Shown: positions 54,248 through 64,000, counted from the first letter of the stretch. The stretch: 64,000 nt of DNA from Flavobacteriaceae bacterium (GCA_029243385.1 JAQWSC010000002.1:1-64000); one strand, 5' to 3'. The notes: a model not told the origin generated them from the sequence alone. A program made the numbers and translations.

Positions 54248-56680
54248 TTAAAAGTCAAAACCTTCTCTTTGATTGCTGCCTTGACCTCTCGATGGTCTTC
54301 GTGATTTCCTTTCATTAAATCGATAAGTGAAACTGAGTGTGTACGAAGGTTCTCTCCATTGAAATTCGCTGTAGTTTTTTATCGTTTCAGTCAGTAAATT
54401 AGACCGTCTGCGCTGGGAATTAAATACATCCGAAACTCGAAATGTAAGCGTGCCGTTGTCTTTCAAAACATCTTTGCTAATGGCTGTAGATACGGAGGCA
54501 AAGCCTTTAGATTTACTTTCTGCATTTTCTGAGGGTCCACGATAGAAAACATTGGTTTGCCAATCGATTTTCTTAGGTAATGTAAGCGTATTGGACAATC
54601 TTCCCGACCAGCTAGCGCTTTTTTTGTCGTAGATTTTACCGTTATGTCTTCCTTTCAAGTCGTTTGCAAAGAAATTAATATTTCCATTTACTCTCCATTT
54701 TTTGGAAAATGATGCAGAAGAATTTAATTCAAAACCGTATCGATTTTGGGAAGCCAAATTAATAGGATAGCGCCTAAGAATAGGTACTAAGGTTCCTCCG
54801 ACTAAGGTTTGGTATCCTGTGTCTTCTAAAATAAAAGTAAAAACATCGGTTTGTCTTCTAAAGTAAACAGATCCATTCAATGTTATTTGCTCAAAACGTT
54901 TTAAATACCCCAAATCCACACCGTTGGAGTAGGAGGGTTGAATATCTGGGTTTCCTTGAAACAAGTTGGTAGCACTGGATCGCGAAGGAAATGGATTAAT
55001 AAACCGCCCACGAGGCCTCGAAATTCTACGATTGAAGCCCAATGTAATGCTTTCATTGTCATTCAACTCATAAGATAAATTAAGGGTAGGGAACCAATCG
55101 CCATAAGAATTTTTCTTAGTTGTTTCCAACGTTTTTTGATTGATTGTAATTTCGGATTGCTCAAATCGAAGCCCTAAGAAATAAGAAAATTTACCATGCT
55201 TGTTCCCATACTGCGTATATACGGCATAAATGTTTTCTTGATATTCGAGTGTATTGTTTAAAGCAACCTCAAATTCTCCAGTGTCGTTTTCATTTGTTAA
55301 CTCATATAGTAAGCCAATATCTTTTTGTGCACTTCGAAAGCCTGCTTCAAACTGCCCGTTTTCACTGAACGGATTGACATAATCGGCTTGTATCAGTATC
55401 TGATCAAAGGATTCCTCCGTAAGAACAGTTTCACCCAGTTTTTGACTTGGATTAGGAGCTATTTCATTAATAAAAACATCGCCATCTTCAACTTCTTCAC
55501 TGTGTTCCTTTTGAAAGTCAAAGGACAAAACATGGCCTTCTTCGTTGAAATTATGATTGAAGTTCAAATTGAATTCTATGGTGTTGTCAACTTCCTTTTC
55601 TTTTTCTTGTCTTTGTGTCTCAACGGTTGCTTTGCCATAATCAGTAGAGAATAGCTGATTTGTTGCCACGTTGTTGTTATCTCTGTCGTTTAAAAATAGA
55701 GAGGTGGTAAGAGATGATTTTTTAGTTATAAAATATTCGATTCCTACGTTGGTATTCCACCCTATTCTGTTTCTGTCAAAAATTCGATTTTCAATCAATT
55801 CATCGTTTCCTTCTGGGTTTATAAATTCGGATTTGTAATAACTGTTTCCCAGTGAATTGGAATTGTTATATCCTGAATTTAAAAACAGATTGTAGGTGTT
55901 TGTTCTGTAGTTGATGTTACCGGAAAGACCGAAGCTTTTTGGGTAGGCAATATTCGAACTTAACGATCCATTGAAGCCGCCAAATTTGTTTTTTACAAGT
56001 ATTATATTAATAATTCCTGCCGAGCCTTCTGCCTCGTATCGTGCTGAAGGAGAGGTAATTACTTCGACTTTGTCGATGGTTTCGGCAGGCAATTGCCTCA
56101 AGGCATCTCCGCCACTGAGTCCCACCAAACTCGAGGGTTTTCCATTGATAAGAATTCGCACATTTTGATTTCCTCTAAGTGCTACGTTTCCTTCAATATC
56201 AACACTTACTGAGGGTACGTTGTCAAGCACGTCAGAAACAGTTCCTCCTCGTATGGTAAGGTCTTTTCCAACATTGTAAACCCGTTTGTCCAAACGAATT
56301 TCTACTTCGGTTTTTTCCCTTACAATCGTAACATTTTCGAGTTGTTGCGTGTCAATTTCCAAAAGGACAGTTCCTAAATCCAAGTCGTTATTAATTTTGA
56401 CAGGAGTAATTTTTTTGGATTCAAAGGATATATAATCAATCAAAACAGTGTATGTTCCTTTTGCCAATTCAATTGCAAAGGTTCCATCTGTGTTTGTAAT
56501 GCTTCCTTCAACAAGCTGATTGGTATTGGAATCCAACACACTAACCGTACAATATTCCAATGGAATGTTGGTTTGTTGATCGACAACTTTTCCACTCAAG
56601 GTAACGCTTTGAGAAAAAATGAATTGAATGCTTAGCAATGCCACACCAATTAAAAAGTTTTTTTTAACCCTATTTTTCAT
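54248..56680 (-). CDS. TonB-dependent-receptor-like outer-membrane beta-barrel protein (OMP_b-brl_3 type)
   Basis: The 810-residue protein has a signal peptide (FLIGVALLSIQFIFSQ), a carboxypeptidase-regulatory-like domain at about 25-110 (LSGKVVDQQTNIPLEYCTVSVLD), a plug-like domain at about 120-230 (GNVALRGNQNVRILINGKPSSL, EVITSPSARYEAEGSAGIINI), and a barrel to the C-terminus (SFTYRFNERKS). The last residues are basic and polar instead of ending on a strand. It is not of the SusC type, and no SusD or TonB partner is nearby. Such proteins may transport metals, peptides or other ligands. The ligand is unknown. Confidence 0.88.
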   Translation of the reverse strand: MKNRVKKNFLIGVALLSIQFIFSQSVTLSGKVVDQQTNIPLEYCTVSVLDSNTNQLVEGSITNTDGTFAIELAKGTYTVLIDYISFESKKITPVKINNDLDLGTVLLEIDTQQLENVTIVREKTEVEIRLDKRVYNVGKDLTIRGGTVSDVLDNVPSVSVDIEGNVALRGNQNVRILINGKPSSLVGLSGGDALRQLPAETIDKVEVITSPSARYEAEGSAGIINIILVKNKFGGFNGSLSSNIAYPKSFGLSGNINYRTNTYNLFLNSGYNNSNSLGNSYYKSEFINPEGNDELIENRIFDRNRIGWNTNVGIEYFITKKSSLTTSLFLNDRDNNNVATNQLFSTDYGKATVETQRQEKEKEVDNTIEFNLNFNHNFNEEGHVLSFDFQKEHSEEVEDGDVFINEIAPNPSQKLGETVLTEESFDQILIQADYVNPFSENGQFEAGFRSAQKDIGLLYELTNENDTGEFEVALNNTLEYQENIYAVYTQYGNKHGKFSYFLGLRFEQSEITINQKTLETTKKNSYGDWFPTLNLSYELNDNESITLGFNRRISRPRGRFINPFPSRSSATNLFQGNPDIQPSYSNGVDLGYLKRFEQITLNGSVYFRRQTDVFTFILEDTGYQTLVGGTLVPILRRYPINLASQNRYGFELNSSASFSKKWRVNGNINFFANDLKGRHNGKIYDKKSASWSGRLSNTLTLPKKIDWQTNVFYRGPSENAESKSKGFASVSTAISKDVLKDNGTLTFRVSDVFNSQRRRSNLLTETIKNYSEFQWREPSYTLSFTYRFNERKSRRPSRGQGSNQREGFDF

Positions 56681-56684
56681 CCAA

Positions 56685-57041
56685 TTAGTGTTGTAAATAG
56701 ATTAAAATATTTTCCAATGGCCTTCCTAAAATCACATTTTTTTGGGTAATTAAAAGCGGACGCTCCAAAAGTATGGGGTGTTCTATTACCGCTTCAACAA
56801 GCGTCTCTTTTGACATTGTTTTTCCTTTGAAATTCTCTTTCCACACGGCTTCATTTTTCCGAATGAGATCATCGGAACTGCCTGAGTAAGTATCAAAAAT
56901 CCAAGCGACTGTTTCTTTCGAAGGTGGTTGTTTAAGATAAAGTACCGTATCAAATTTTACACTGTTTTCCGTTAACAAATTCAGTGCCTCCCTCGATTTT
57001 CGGCATCTTGGATTGTGGTAAAGTTTTAATTTTTCAGACAT
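56685..57041 (-). CDS. ArsC/YffB-like thioredoxin-fold protein (arsenate-reductase family)
   Basis: The 118-residue protein has the ArsC-fold start KLYHNPRCRKSREAL with one cysteine (Cys13) followed by Arg, and the conserved HPILLERPLLI and LGRPLENI. True glutaredoxin-dependent arsenate reductases use this Cys plus three Arg, but without an ars operon nearby an arsenic role is not proven; YffB-like proteins share the motif. It overlaps the HAD gene by 16 bases and is 4 bp from the receptor gene. Confidence 0.8.
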   Translation of the reverse strand: MSEKLKLYHNPRCRKSREALNLLTENSVKFDTVLYLKQPPSKETVAWIFDTYSGSSDDLIRKNEAVWKENFKGKTMSKETLVEAVIEHPILLERPLLITQKNVILGRPLENILIYLQH

Positions 57042-57649
57042 GATAGGTTCATTTTTATCAGTTCGTTTTTAAGTTGTTCTGGTGACTGAAAGTGAATTCC
57101 TTTCATTCCCGATGCAATAGCGCCATCAACGTTGCTTTTCCGATCGTCAATAAACACTGCTGTGTTTGGATCAATTTGATAGCGATCAAGGGTAAGATTA
57201 TAAATTGCAGCTTGTGGCTTGATCATTTTTTCTTCTCCCGAGACTACGATTCCTTCAAACCATCCCAAAAAATCAAAGCGATCGAGGGCAATGGGAAAAG
57301 TTTCGTGACTCCAATTGGTCAGTGCAATTAGTCGGATTCCCTCAGCATTTCTAAGTTTGTTCAATATTTCTACTGAGCCAGCTATTGCATTTCCCAGCAT
57401 TTCTTCCCAGCGACCGTAATACATTCGAATGTGTTTTTCATATTCGGGGAAAAGTCGGACACGCTCTTCAGTAGCTTGTTGGTAGGGTGTTCCTGCGTCT
57501 TGCTGTTCATTCCATTCAGAGGTACAGATGTTTTCAAAAAACCAATTCATTTTCTCACGGTTGCCATCGAATTCGTCCAGAAATACGTATTCAGGATTCC
57601 AGTCAATCAGCACTCCGCCTAGGTCAAATATGACAGTTTGTATATTCAT
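57026..57649 (-). CDS. HAD-superfamily hydrolase (haloacid dehalogenase-like)
   Basis: The 207-residue protein has motif I DLGGVLIDWN (nucleophile Asp), motif II LTNWS, motif III Lys in EKMIKPQAAIY, and motif IV FIDDRKSNVDGA. It is a cytoplasmic phosphatase or dehalogenase of the YihX-like subgroup, with unknown substrate. ATG 57649 (MNIQTVIFDLGG) is chosen since it follows the prfB stop directly; ATG 57661 would overlap prfB. It lies in a minus-strand run prfB-HAD-arsC-like. Confidence 0.88.
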   Translation of the reverse strand: MNIQTVIFDLGGVLIDWNPEYVFLDEFDGNREKMNWFFENICTSEWNEQQDAGTPYQQATEERVRLFPEYEKHIRMYYGRWEEMLGNAIAGSVEILNKLRNAEGIRLIALTNWSHETFPIALDRFDFLGWFEGIVVSGEEKMIKPQAAIYNLTLDRYQIDPNTAVFIDDRKSNVDGAIASGMKGIHFQSPEQLKNELIKMNLSCLKN

Positions 57650-57650
57650 T

Positions 57651-58740
57651 TTATGATTCATTTGAGTTCATTAGATAAGCTTTTAAAAACGAATTGATGT
57701 TACCGTTCATCACTCCGTCCACATCGGCTGTTTCGTGATTGCTTCTGACGTCTTTTACTAGCTTGTAGGGTTGCATCACATAATTGCGAATTTGAGAACC
57801 CCACTCAATCTTCATTTTGCCAGCTTCAATATCATCTCTGGCGGCCATTCGTTTTTTGATTTCAATTTCATAAAGTTGCGAACGCAACATTTGCATGGCG
57901 CGATCTCGATTGTCGTGTTGAGACCGGGTTTCGGAACAAGAGATTTGAATACCAGTAGGCTTGTGGGTTAATTGTACTTTGGTTTCTACTTTGTTTACAT
58001 TTTGCCCACCTGCACCGCTCGAACGCGAGGTTATGATTTCGATATCGGCAGGATTGATGTCAATAGCGATGGTGTCGTCCACCAACGGATACACATATAC
58101 CGAAGCAAAGGAGGTATGTCTTTTGGCGTTGCTGTCAAAAGGAGATATCCGTACCAATCGATGTACTCCGTTTTCTCCTTTCAGCCATCCAAAGGCATAT
58201 TCGCCATCAATTTCTAGTGTCACCGTTTTGATTCCAGCTACATCGCCATCTTGAAAATTGAGTTCTTTTATTTTGAACCCGTTTTTTTCAGCCCACATGA
58301 TATACATTCGCATGAGCATAGAAGCCCAATCGCAGCTTTCGGTTCCACCGGCTCCAGCTGTTATTTGAAGCACTGCACTCATAGCATCTCCTTCTTTGGA
58401 AAGCATGTTTTTAAACTCAAGCGTTTCAAGAAATGAACGTGTAGTCTCGTATTGCTCAACAACTTCGGCGTCACTTACTGCTTGTTCTTTATGGAATTCA
58501 ACAAGAACTTCTAAATCCTCAAACAAGGTTTGGGCTTTTTCGTAGTCCAAAACCCATTGTTTGACAGAGCGCAGCTCTCGCATGTGTTGTTCGGCAACTT
58601 TGGAATCGTTCCAAAAATTAGGATCAAAAGTAGTTTCTTCTAAATTGGCTACTTCAATTTTTTTGGCATCAATGTCAAAGATACCTCCTTAACGCACCGA
58701 GGCGATTCATGAGATCTTTTATTTGATCGGTAGTTGTCAT
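57651..58740 (-). CDS. prfB: Peptide chain release factor 2, with programmed +1 frameshift
   Basis: RF2 ends translation at UGA and UAA. The first 21 codons from ATG 58740 end in CTT TGA (TGA at 58677-58675), preceded by an internal Shine-Dalgarno AGGAGG and followed by C: AGGAGGTATCTTTGAC, the classic RF2 autoregulatory site. Skipping one T joins the frame to the main 341 codons ([13 protein letters not shown]...), giving about 362 residues. The main part has the GGQ motif ([12 protein letters not shown]) and the stop-codon region. When RF2 is scarce, the ribosome shifts and makes more RF2. Gene finders that start at 58583 miss the first 50 residues. Confidence 0.96.
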
Positions 58741-58825
58741 AAGAATTTTTACAAAGCGTAAAAATAAAGGTTATATTTAATCCCTCACATAGGAATTACA
58801 GATTTTTTTATTAAAACCTTGATCC

Positions 58826-59851
58826 ATGAATATAAATTTAAAAAGCGATACGATTACACGTCCAACTCCTGCAATGCTAGAAGCCATGATGTCTGCAAAA
58901 GTAGGAGACGATGTGTATAAAGAAGATCCGACTACCAATAAGTTGGAAGCCTCTTTGGCTCATTTATTTGGAATGGAGGCCGGGTTGTTTTTTCCCACAG
59001 GTTCTATGGCCAACCAAGCAGCGATAAAACTGCATACTCAGCCTGGCGAACAACTCATTTGCGATCATTATGCACACGTATTTAACTACGAAGGCGGGGG
59101 TGTTAGTTTTAATAGCGGTGTTTCTTGTCAACTTATAAAGGGAGATCGTGGATTGATTACCGCACAACAAGTAGCGTCTGCAATCAATCCACCCGATTTT
59201 TACCACAGTCCCTTAACAACCCTAGTCTGTGTGGAAAACACAACCAACAAAGGAGGTGGCGCCTGTTATGATATTACCGAATTGAAACGTATTCAACAGG
59301 TTTGCAAAAAACACGGACTTCGCTACCACCTCGATGGAGCAAGAATTTGGAACGCTTTAGAGGCAACCGATACAAGTCCCAAACAATACGGAGAAATAGT
59401 TGATTCTATATCGGTTTGTTTAAGCAAAGGCTTGGGTTGTCCGGTTGGTTCGGTACTGCTAGGGAGTCGCGAGTTTATTAATAGAGCCATGCGCGTTCGA
59501 AAGGTTTTGGGAGGCGGTATGCGTCAAATTGGCTACTTGGCTGCAGCAGGCTTGTTCGCATTGGAGCATAACAGAGAACGATTGGTTGATGACCACCGCC
59601 GTGCGAAAGAACTGGAAGCCACATTAAAAAAATTATACATTATTGATCATGTAGAACCCGTAGAGACCAATATCGTTATATTCACCCTAGTTCCCAGTAT
59701 TGACCCAGAGATATGGAATGCTTTTTTAATCAAAAACAATATATCCTTGAGTCAAATGGGCGAGGGAAAGTGGCGCATGGTTACGCACTTGGACTATACC
59801 GAAGCGCACCATCAAAAGTTTCTTGAAATGCTATTAGATAGTTTTGCTTAA
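58826..59851 (+). CDS. Low-specificity threonine aldolase (PLP-dependent)
   Basis: The 341-residue fold-type I PLP enzyme begins with LKSDTITRPTPAMLEAM and has GLFFPTGSMANQAAIK, HLDGARIWNA, and SVCLSKGLGCPVGSV, in which the Lys binds PLP. It cleaves threonine and allo-threonine to glycine and acetaldehyde, in the cytoplasm. The family also includes related beta-eliminating lyases. It stands alone, divergent from prfB. Confidence 0.92.
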   Translation: MNINLKSDTITRPTPAMLEAMMSAKVGDDVYKEDPTTNKLEASLAHLFGMEAGLFFPTGSMANQAAIKLHTQPGEQLICDHYAHVFNYEGGGVSFNSGVSCQLIKGDRGLITAQQVASAINPPDFYHSPLTTLVCVENTTNKGGGACYDITELKRIQQVCKKHGLRYHLDGARIWNALEATDTSPKQYGEIVDSISVCLSKGLGCPVGSVLLGSREFINRAMRVRKVLGGGMRQIGYLAAAGLFALEHNRERLVDDHRRAKELEATLKKLYIIDHVEPVETNIVIFTLVPSIDPEIWNAFLIKNNISLSQMGEGKWRMVTHLDYTEAHHQKFLEMLLDSFA

Positions 59852-59911
59852 TTATAAATATACTGACAATTTTTGTACATTGAACCTTGCTAAATAAAAA
59901 ACCCTCAATCC

Positions 59912-62047
59912 ATGAAAACGTATCTTTTTCCTATCATTTTTTCTGTTACTTTTGTGCTCTCTTGTACTAAAAAAGAGAAACCCACTAAAGAAATGATTAT
60001 GAATGCACCTAGGGCCGAAAAAATTCCTACCATGTTGAAAAAGCATGACGATCTTCGAATTGATAATTATTTTTGGCTTAACGATCGAGAAAATCCAGAA
60101 GTCATTGATTATCTAGAGCGCGAAAACGACTACAATGATAAAATGACAGCTCATACGTTGGATTTTCAAAAAAGTCTGTTCGAGGAAATGAAATCTCGAA
60201 TCAAAGAAGACGACGAGTCGGTGCCTTATTTTTACAATGGATATTGGTACATCACCCGATATGAAGAAGGAAAACAATATCCGATTTATACTCGTAAAAA
60301 ATTATCCATGGAAGCTGACGAAGAAATTCTCTTTGATTGCAATGAAATGGCCAAAGGACACAGTTATTTTCGACTTACAGGCATCGAAATTAGTCCTGAC
60401 AACAAATTGGCCGCATTTGCTGTTGATACAGTTTCTAGACGTCAATACACCCTTCAAATTAAAAACTTGGAAACGGGTACTATATACCCCGAAACTATCG
60501 AAAACACTACTGGAAACAGCTCATTTGCTAATGACAATCAAACCTTATTTTATACTCAAAAAAACCCGAAAACACTTCGTTCGGAACGTATTTTTAAGCA
60601 CAAACTAGGAACACTCGCGCTTGAGGATACAATGATTTTTCATGAAAAAGACGATACGTTTTACACTTTTGTTTACAAGTCAAAATCTCGAAAGTACTTG
60701 ATTATCGGATCAACAAGTACCCTTACTTCCGAATATCAAATTTTGGATGCTAATACACCCGACGCAGCTTTTAGCATCTTTCATCCTAGAGAACGTGGCT
60801 TGGAATATGGAATTTCTCATTTTGGAGATTATTTTTATGTGGTTACCAATGCTGATCAAGCGACGAACTTTAAATTGATGAAAACTCCAATTGATAATAC
60901 ATCACGAGCTAACTGGGAAGCGGTAATTCCACACCGAGAAGATGTATTATTGGAAGGCATTGATATTTTTAAAGATTATTTGGTGGTAAGTGAACGTTCT
61001 AACGGGTTGAATCAAATCCATATTCAACGTTGGGATGGATCGGTCAATTATTATTTGCCTTTCAACAGCCAAACCTACACTGCTTATACCACAACCAATA
61101 TCGATTTCAATACGCAAACCCTTAGATATGCTTACAATTCCATGACGACGCCTTCTTCAGTGATTGATTTTGATATGGAAACCCAAGAAAAAACTGTACT
61201 GAAAGAACAGCAAGTATTGGGAGGGGAGTTTGACAAAAACAACTATGTTTCTGAGCGTCTTTGGGCGACAGCGGCAGACGGAACACTGATTCCTATTTCT
61301 TTGGTACATCGAAAAGACGTTCCAAAGAACCCTAACAATCCATTGTTGTTGTACGGGTACGGTTCGTACGGAAACACCATCGATCCCTATTTTTCAACCG
61401 TTCGTTTGAGTTTATTAGACCGAGGTTTTGTTTTTGCAATTGCGCACGTTCGTGGAGGACAGTATTTGGGTCGTCAATGGTATGAAGACGGAAAGCTATT
61501 GACAAAGAAAAACACCTTTACCGATTTTATTGACTGTTCCAAATTTTTAATCAATCAAGGATATACCAGTCCCGAGCATCACTATGCTATGGGCGGATCG
61601 GCAGGTGGTTTGCTTATGGGTGCCATTGTCAATATGGCTGCTGAACTATATAACGGAATAGTTTCGGCCGTTCCTTTTGTGGATGTAGTGACTACCATGC
61701 TCGACGATAGTATTCCGCTTACTACGGGAGAATATGACGAATGGGGTAATCCAAACGATGGTACTTATTACAAATACATCAAAAGTTATTCTCCTTACGA
61801 CAACGTTTCGGCACAAGCATACCCCAATATGTTAGTAACTACTGGATTGCATGATTCGCAGGTACAGTATTGGGAGCCCGCCAAGTGGGTGGCTAAACTG
61901 CGTGAATTGAAAACCGATTCCAATTTATTGTTGCTTCACACCAATATGGATGCAGGACACGGAGGCGCTTCGGGAAGGTTTGAGGCCTTAAAAGAAATTG
62001 CCGAAGAGTACGCTTTTTTGTTTGATTTGGAGGAAATACACGACTAA
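59912..62047 (+). CDS. S9A prolyl oligopeptidase/oligopeptidase B-like lipoprotein
   Basis: The 711-residue protein has an N-terminal lipoprotein-type signal (FPIIFSVTFVLSC, lipobox Cys), a beta-propeller domain at about 90-450, and the alpha/beta-hydrolase domain. The triad elements are GGSAGGLLMG (Ser563), the late Asp in GLHDSQVQYWEP, and DAGHGGASGR (His). It is of the oligopeptidase B type (PtrB), cutting short peptides, often after basic residues; the specificity is inferred from the family. Likely periplasmic and membrane-anchored. Confidence 0.93.
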   Translation: MKTYLFPIIFSVTFVLSCTKKEKPTKEMIMNAPRAEKIPTMLKKHDDLRIDNYFWLNDRENPEVIDYLERENDYNDKMTAHTLDFQKSLFEEMKSRIKEDDESVPYFYNGYWYITRYEEGKQYPIYTRKKLSMEADEEILFDCNEMAKGHSYFRLTGIEISPDNKLAAFAVDTVSRRQYTLQIKNLETGTIYPETIENTTGNSSFANDNQTLFYTQKNPKTLRSERIFKHKLGTLALEDTMIFHEKDDTFYTFVYKSKSRKYLIIGSTSTLTSEYQILDANTPDAAFSIFHPRERGLEYGISHFGDYFYVVTNADQATNFKLMKTPIDNTSRANWEAVIPHREDVLLEGIDIFKDYLVVSERSNGLNQIHIQRWDGSVNYYLPFNSQTYTAYTTTNIDFNTQTLRYAYNSMTTPSSVIDFDMETQEKTVLKEQQVLGGEFDKNNYVSERLWATAADGTLIPISLVHRKDVPKNPNNPLLLYGYGSYGNTIDPYFSTVRLSLLDRGFVFAIAHVRGGQYLGRQWYEDGKLLTKKNTFTDFIDCSKFLINQGYTSPEHHYAMGGSAGGLLMGAIVNMAAELYNGIVSAVPFVDVVTTMLDDSIPLTTGEYDEWGNPNDGTYYKYIKSYSPYDNVSAQAYPNMLVTTGLHDSQVQYWEPAKWVAKLRELKTDSNLLLLHTNMDAGHGGASGRFEALKEIAEEYAFLFDLEEIHD

Positions 62048-62060
62048 TTATTGATTTTTT

Positions 62061-62091
62061 TTTGTTGAGAAAAGTGTTTTTACTAAATTCG
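62061..62091 (+). promoter_or_regulatory. Candidate promoter for the cysteine-synthase-like gene
   Basis: TTTG (62061-62064), 19 bases, then TAAATTCG (62084-62091), near the TAnnTTTG consensus with one difference. The ATG at 62129 follows 37 bases later. Confidence 0.45.
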
Positions 62092-62128
62092 TAGGCGTAA
62101 GTAACCCCAAAAATTACTTAACCACTTT

Positions 62129-63169
62129 ATGAAACATCACAACCAAGTTTCAGGGAATGTCCTTGAGCTTATAGGCAACACACCGCTTATTAGTGTTCCT
62201 TCTATCACAGAACAATTTCTAGGTTCCTATTATACAAAATTCGAAGCCTTTAACCCCGGTCACTCAACCAAAGACCGAATTGCTTTATACATTATTGAAA
62301 AGGCAGAAGAGGCAGGTATTTTAAAGCCGGGCGATACCATTATTGAAACCACCTCAGGAAATACGGGTTTTAGTTTGGCAATGGTCAGTGTTATTAAAGG
62401 GTACGAATGTATTTTAGCATTGACTTCCAAGTCGTCTCCAGACAAGATAGACATGTTACGCGCTATGGGTGCTAAGGTATATGTGTGTCCTGCACATGTT
62501 ACTGCAGACGATCCACGATCTTACTATCAAGTAGCCAAGCGTTTGCACGAACAAATCAAAGGGTCGTTGTATATCAATCAATACTTTAACGAGTTCAACA
62601 CAGAAGCGCACTACAAAACAACCGGTCCCGAAATTTGGGAACAAACCCAAGGAAAAATAACCCATTTGGTAGCCAGTAGTGGAACCGGTGGAACGCTTTC
62701 GGGTGTGGGACGCTATTTGAAAGAACAAAATCCAGCTATCAAAATCATTGGAGTGGATGCGTATGGTTCGGTTTTAAAAAAATTCCACGAAACCCAAGAA
62801 TTTGACGAAAGTGAAATTTACCCCTATCGCATAGAAGGTTTGGGTAAAAATTTGATTCCAACCACCACCGATTTTGAGGTGATTGACCATTTTGAAAAAG
62901 TAACAGACGAAGCTAGCGCCCATTCGGCACGAGAAATTGCCAAAAAAGATGGATTGTTTGTAGGCTATACTTCCGGAGCAACATTCCAGGCGGTAAAGCA
63001 ACTTTCTAGGAAACAGTTTTTTGATAAAAACAGCCAAGTAGTCATGATTTTTTGTGATCACGGTTCGCGGTATATGAGTAAAATTTACTCCGATACTTGG
63101 ATGCGCAAACAAGGTTTTTTTGACAGTACCAATTTGGAAGAAGAAAAGACCATTGAATATATTAAATAA
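62129..63169 (+). CDS. PLP-dependent cysteine synthase/cystathionine beta-synthase family enzyme
   Basis: The 346-residue fold-type II PLP enzyme has GNTPLISV near the N-terminus, [13 protein letters not shown] with the PLP-binding Lys, [10 protein letters not shown] for substrate carboxylate, [16 protein letters not shown] for phosphate, and a late [10 protein letters not shown]. It makes cysteine from O-acetylserine or, as in some family members, cystathionine; no regulatory CBS domains follow. His replaces the usual Gly in NPGGS. It is upstream of the SPT-like gene. Confidence 0.9.
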   Translation: MKHHNQVSGNVLELIGNTPLISVPSITEQFLGSYYTKFEAFNPGHSTKDRIALYIIEKAEEAGILKPGDTIIETTSGNTGFSLAMVSVIKGYECILALTSKSSPDKIDMLRAMGAKVYVCPAHVTADDPRSYYQVAKRLHEQIKGSLYINQYFNEFNTEAHYKTTGPEIWEQTQGKITHLVASSGTGGTLSGVGRYLKEQNPAIKIIGVDAYGSVLKKFHETQEFDESEIYPYRIEGLGKNLIPTTTDFEVIDHFEKVTDEASAHSAREIAKKDGLFVGYTSGATFQAVKQLSRKQFFDKNSQVVMIFCDHGSRYMSKIYSDTWMRKQGFFDSTNLEEEKTIEYIK

Positions 63170-63205
63170 CCCATTTCACACCTATTTCAATATTGAAAAT
63201 TACCT

Positions 63206-64000
63206 ATGATGCAAGATTTATTTGATAAAATAAGAAATGACAAAGGCCCTTTAGGAAAATGGGCTGCTGTAGCCGAAGGATACTACGTGTTTCCAAAATT
63301 AGAAGGTCCTATTTCACACCGAATGGGTTTTCGAGGAAAGGAAGTTATTGTATGGAGTGTAAATGATTATTTGGGGTTGGCAAATCACCCAGAAGTTCGT
63401 AAAGCCGATACAACGGCTGCCTCAAAGTACGGTTCGGCCTATCCTATGGGCGCGCGAATGATGTCGGGACATACCGATTTGCACGAACAACTCGAACACG
63501 AACTGGCCGCATTTTCCCAAAAAGAAGCCGCCTATGTGCTTAATTTTGGATATCAGGGCGTACTCTCCATTATCGATACCTTGGTCAACAAACACGATGT
63601 GATTGTCTATGATGTCGATGCTCATGCTTGTATTGTTGACGGCGTTCGATTGCATATGGGCAAGCGATTTACGTATCGACACAACGATGTCAAAAGCTTG
63701 GAAAAAAACTTGGAACGCGCTACTCGGACTGCTGAACAGTCGGGTGGAGGGATTTTGGTAATTTCCGAAGGTGTTTTTGGAATGCGCGGCGAACAAGGCA
63801 AACTGAAAGAAATTGTTGCCCTTAAAAAGAAATTCAACTTTCGGTTGATGGTCGATGATGCCCACGGTTTTGGAACGCTCGGTAGTACCGGTGCAGGAGC
63901 AGGAGAGGAGCAAGGAGTACAAAAAGATATAGATGTGTATTTTGCCACTTTTGCCAAGGCCATGGCCAGTACTGGCGCCTTTGTTTCTGGAGATACAGAA
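63206..64000 (+). CDS. Serine palmitoyltransferase-like alpha-oxoamine synthase, partial (3' end beyond window)
   Basis: The frame is open from ATG 63206 (a second ATG follows directly) for 265 codons to the right edge. This PLP-dependent enzyme has VNDYLGLANHPEV, YGSAYPMGARMMSGHTDLHEQLE, DVDAHACIVDG, VDDAHGFGTLGSTGAG, and ATFAKAMASTGAFVSG with the PLP Lys. This branch includes KBL, BioF and the SPT that starts sphingolipid synthesis in Bacteroidota. The substrate assignment to palmitoyl-CoA and serine is inferred from the phylum and not proven. Confidence 0.82.
   Translation, partial: MMQDLFDKIRNDKGPLGKWAAVAEGYYVFPKLEGPISHRMGFRGKEVIVWSVNDYLGLANHPEVRKADTTAASKYGSAYPMGARMMSGHTDLHEQLEHELAAFSQKEAAYVLNFGYQGVLSIIDTLVNKHDVIVYDVDAHACIVDGVRLHMGKRFTYRHNDVKSLEKNLERATRTAEQSGGGILVISEGVFGMRGEQGKLKEIVALKKKFNFRLMVDDAHGFGTLGSTGAGAGEEQGVQKDIDVYFATFAKAMASTGAFVSGDTE

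Noticed and set aside
56685-57041. Arsenic resistance operon
   Set aside because: Only one ArsC-fold protein is present, with no arsR, arsB or acr3 nearby.

Overview
The window is a low-GC chromosomal segment from a member of the Bacteroidota, most likely a marine Flavobacteriaceae. This is inferred from the SusC-type receptor with a hybrid two-component regulator, a TamB gene divergent from tsaD, LptD, bacillithiol synthesis (bshA), the men cluster, a serine-palmitoyltransferase-like enzyme, and promoters of the Bacteroidota form TTTG-N19/20-TAnnTTTG. No species can be named from sequence alone.

Layout. 1-7500 (minus): one end of a polysaccharide utilization locus, with a sulfatase, a hybrid two-component sensor/AraC regulator and a SusC-like receptor that runs off the left edge. 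7600-8610: a tRNA cluster (Arg-TCT, Ser-GCT) with a truncated extra tRNA copy and a decayed large serine recombinase. 8765-16064: AI-2E family permease, rsmE, tsaD, and the giant envelope protein TamB. 16154-19443: pfkA-gap, a BadF-type sugar kinase and ridA. 19462-24290: envelope genes lptD, an amidase and an MCE protein. 24310-27393: a tightly packed set of two Fe-S proteins with a HAD protein and a conserved unknown. 27434-34047: a GH3/beta-lactamase fusion, bshA, a penicillin-acylase family enzyme and dgkA.

34097-35303 holds a 1.2-kb insert with one gene, a complete Fic enzyme. It is bounded by a perfect 15-bp direct repeat whose right copy is the last 15 bases of mnmE. This looks like site-specific integration into the 3' end of mnmE (the site used by SGI1-type islands in enterobacteria), but no integrase is present. 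It is the most unusual structure seen here.

35289-46786: mnmE, a GNAT-like protein, an outer-membrane protein with a lysine-rich tail, then an overlapping plus-strand polysaccharide cluster (DUF4834, YfhO, methyltransferase, two glycosyltransferases, flippase) and a convergent lipoprotein gene with a frameshift in its signal peptide. 46909-52270: menaquinone genes menB, menA, menC and menE with a SPOR protein and a CPBP protease. 52370-58740: two tiny membrane proteins, fumC, an outer-membrane receptor, an ArsC-like protein, a HAD hydrolase, and prfB with its programmed +1 frameshift. 58826-64000: an aldolase, an S9 oligopeptidase, a cysteine-synthase-like enzyme, and a serine-palmitoyltransferase-like gene cut by the right edge.

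Most of the window is ordinary core genome. The accessory or decayed parts are the left locus, the tRNA/recombinase patch and the fic insert. No transposase, CRISPR array, rRNA or intact integrase was found, and no gene-free stretch exceeds 300 bases.
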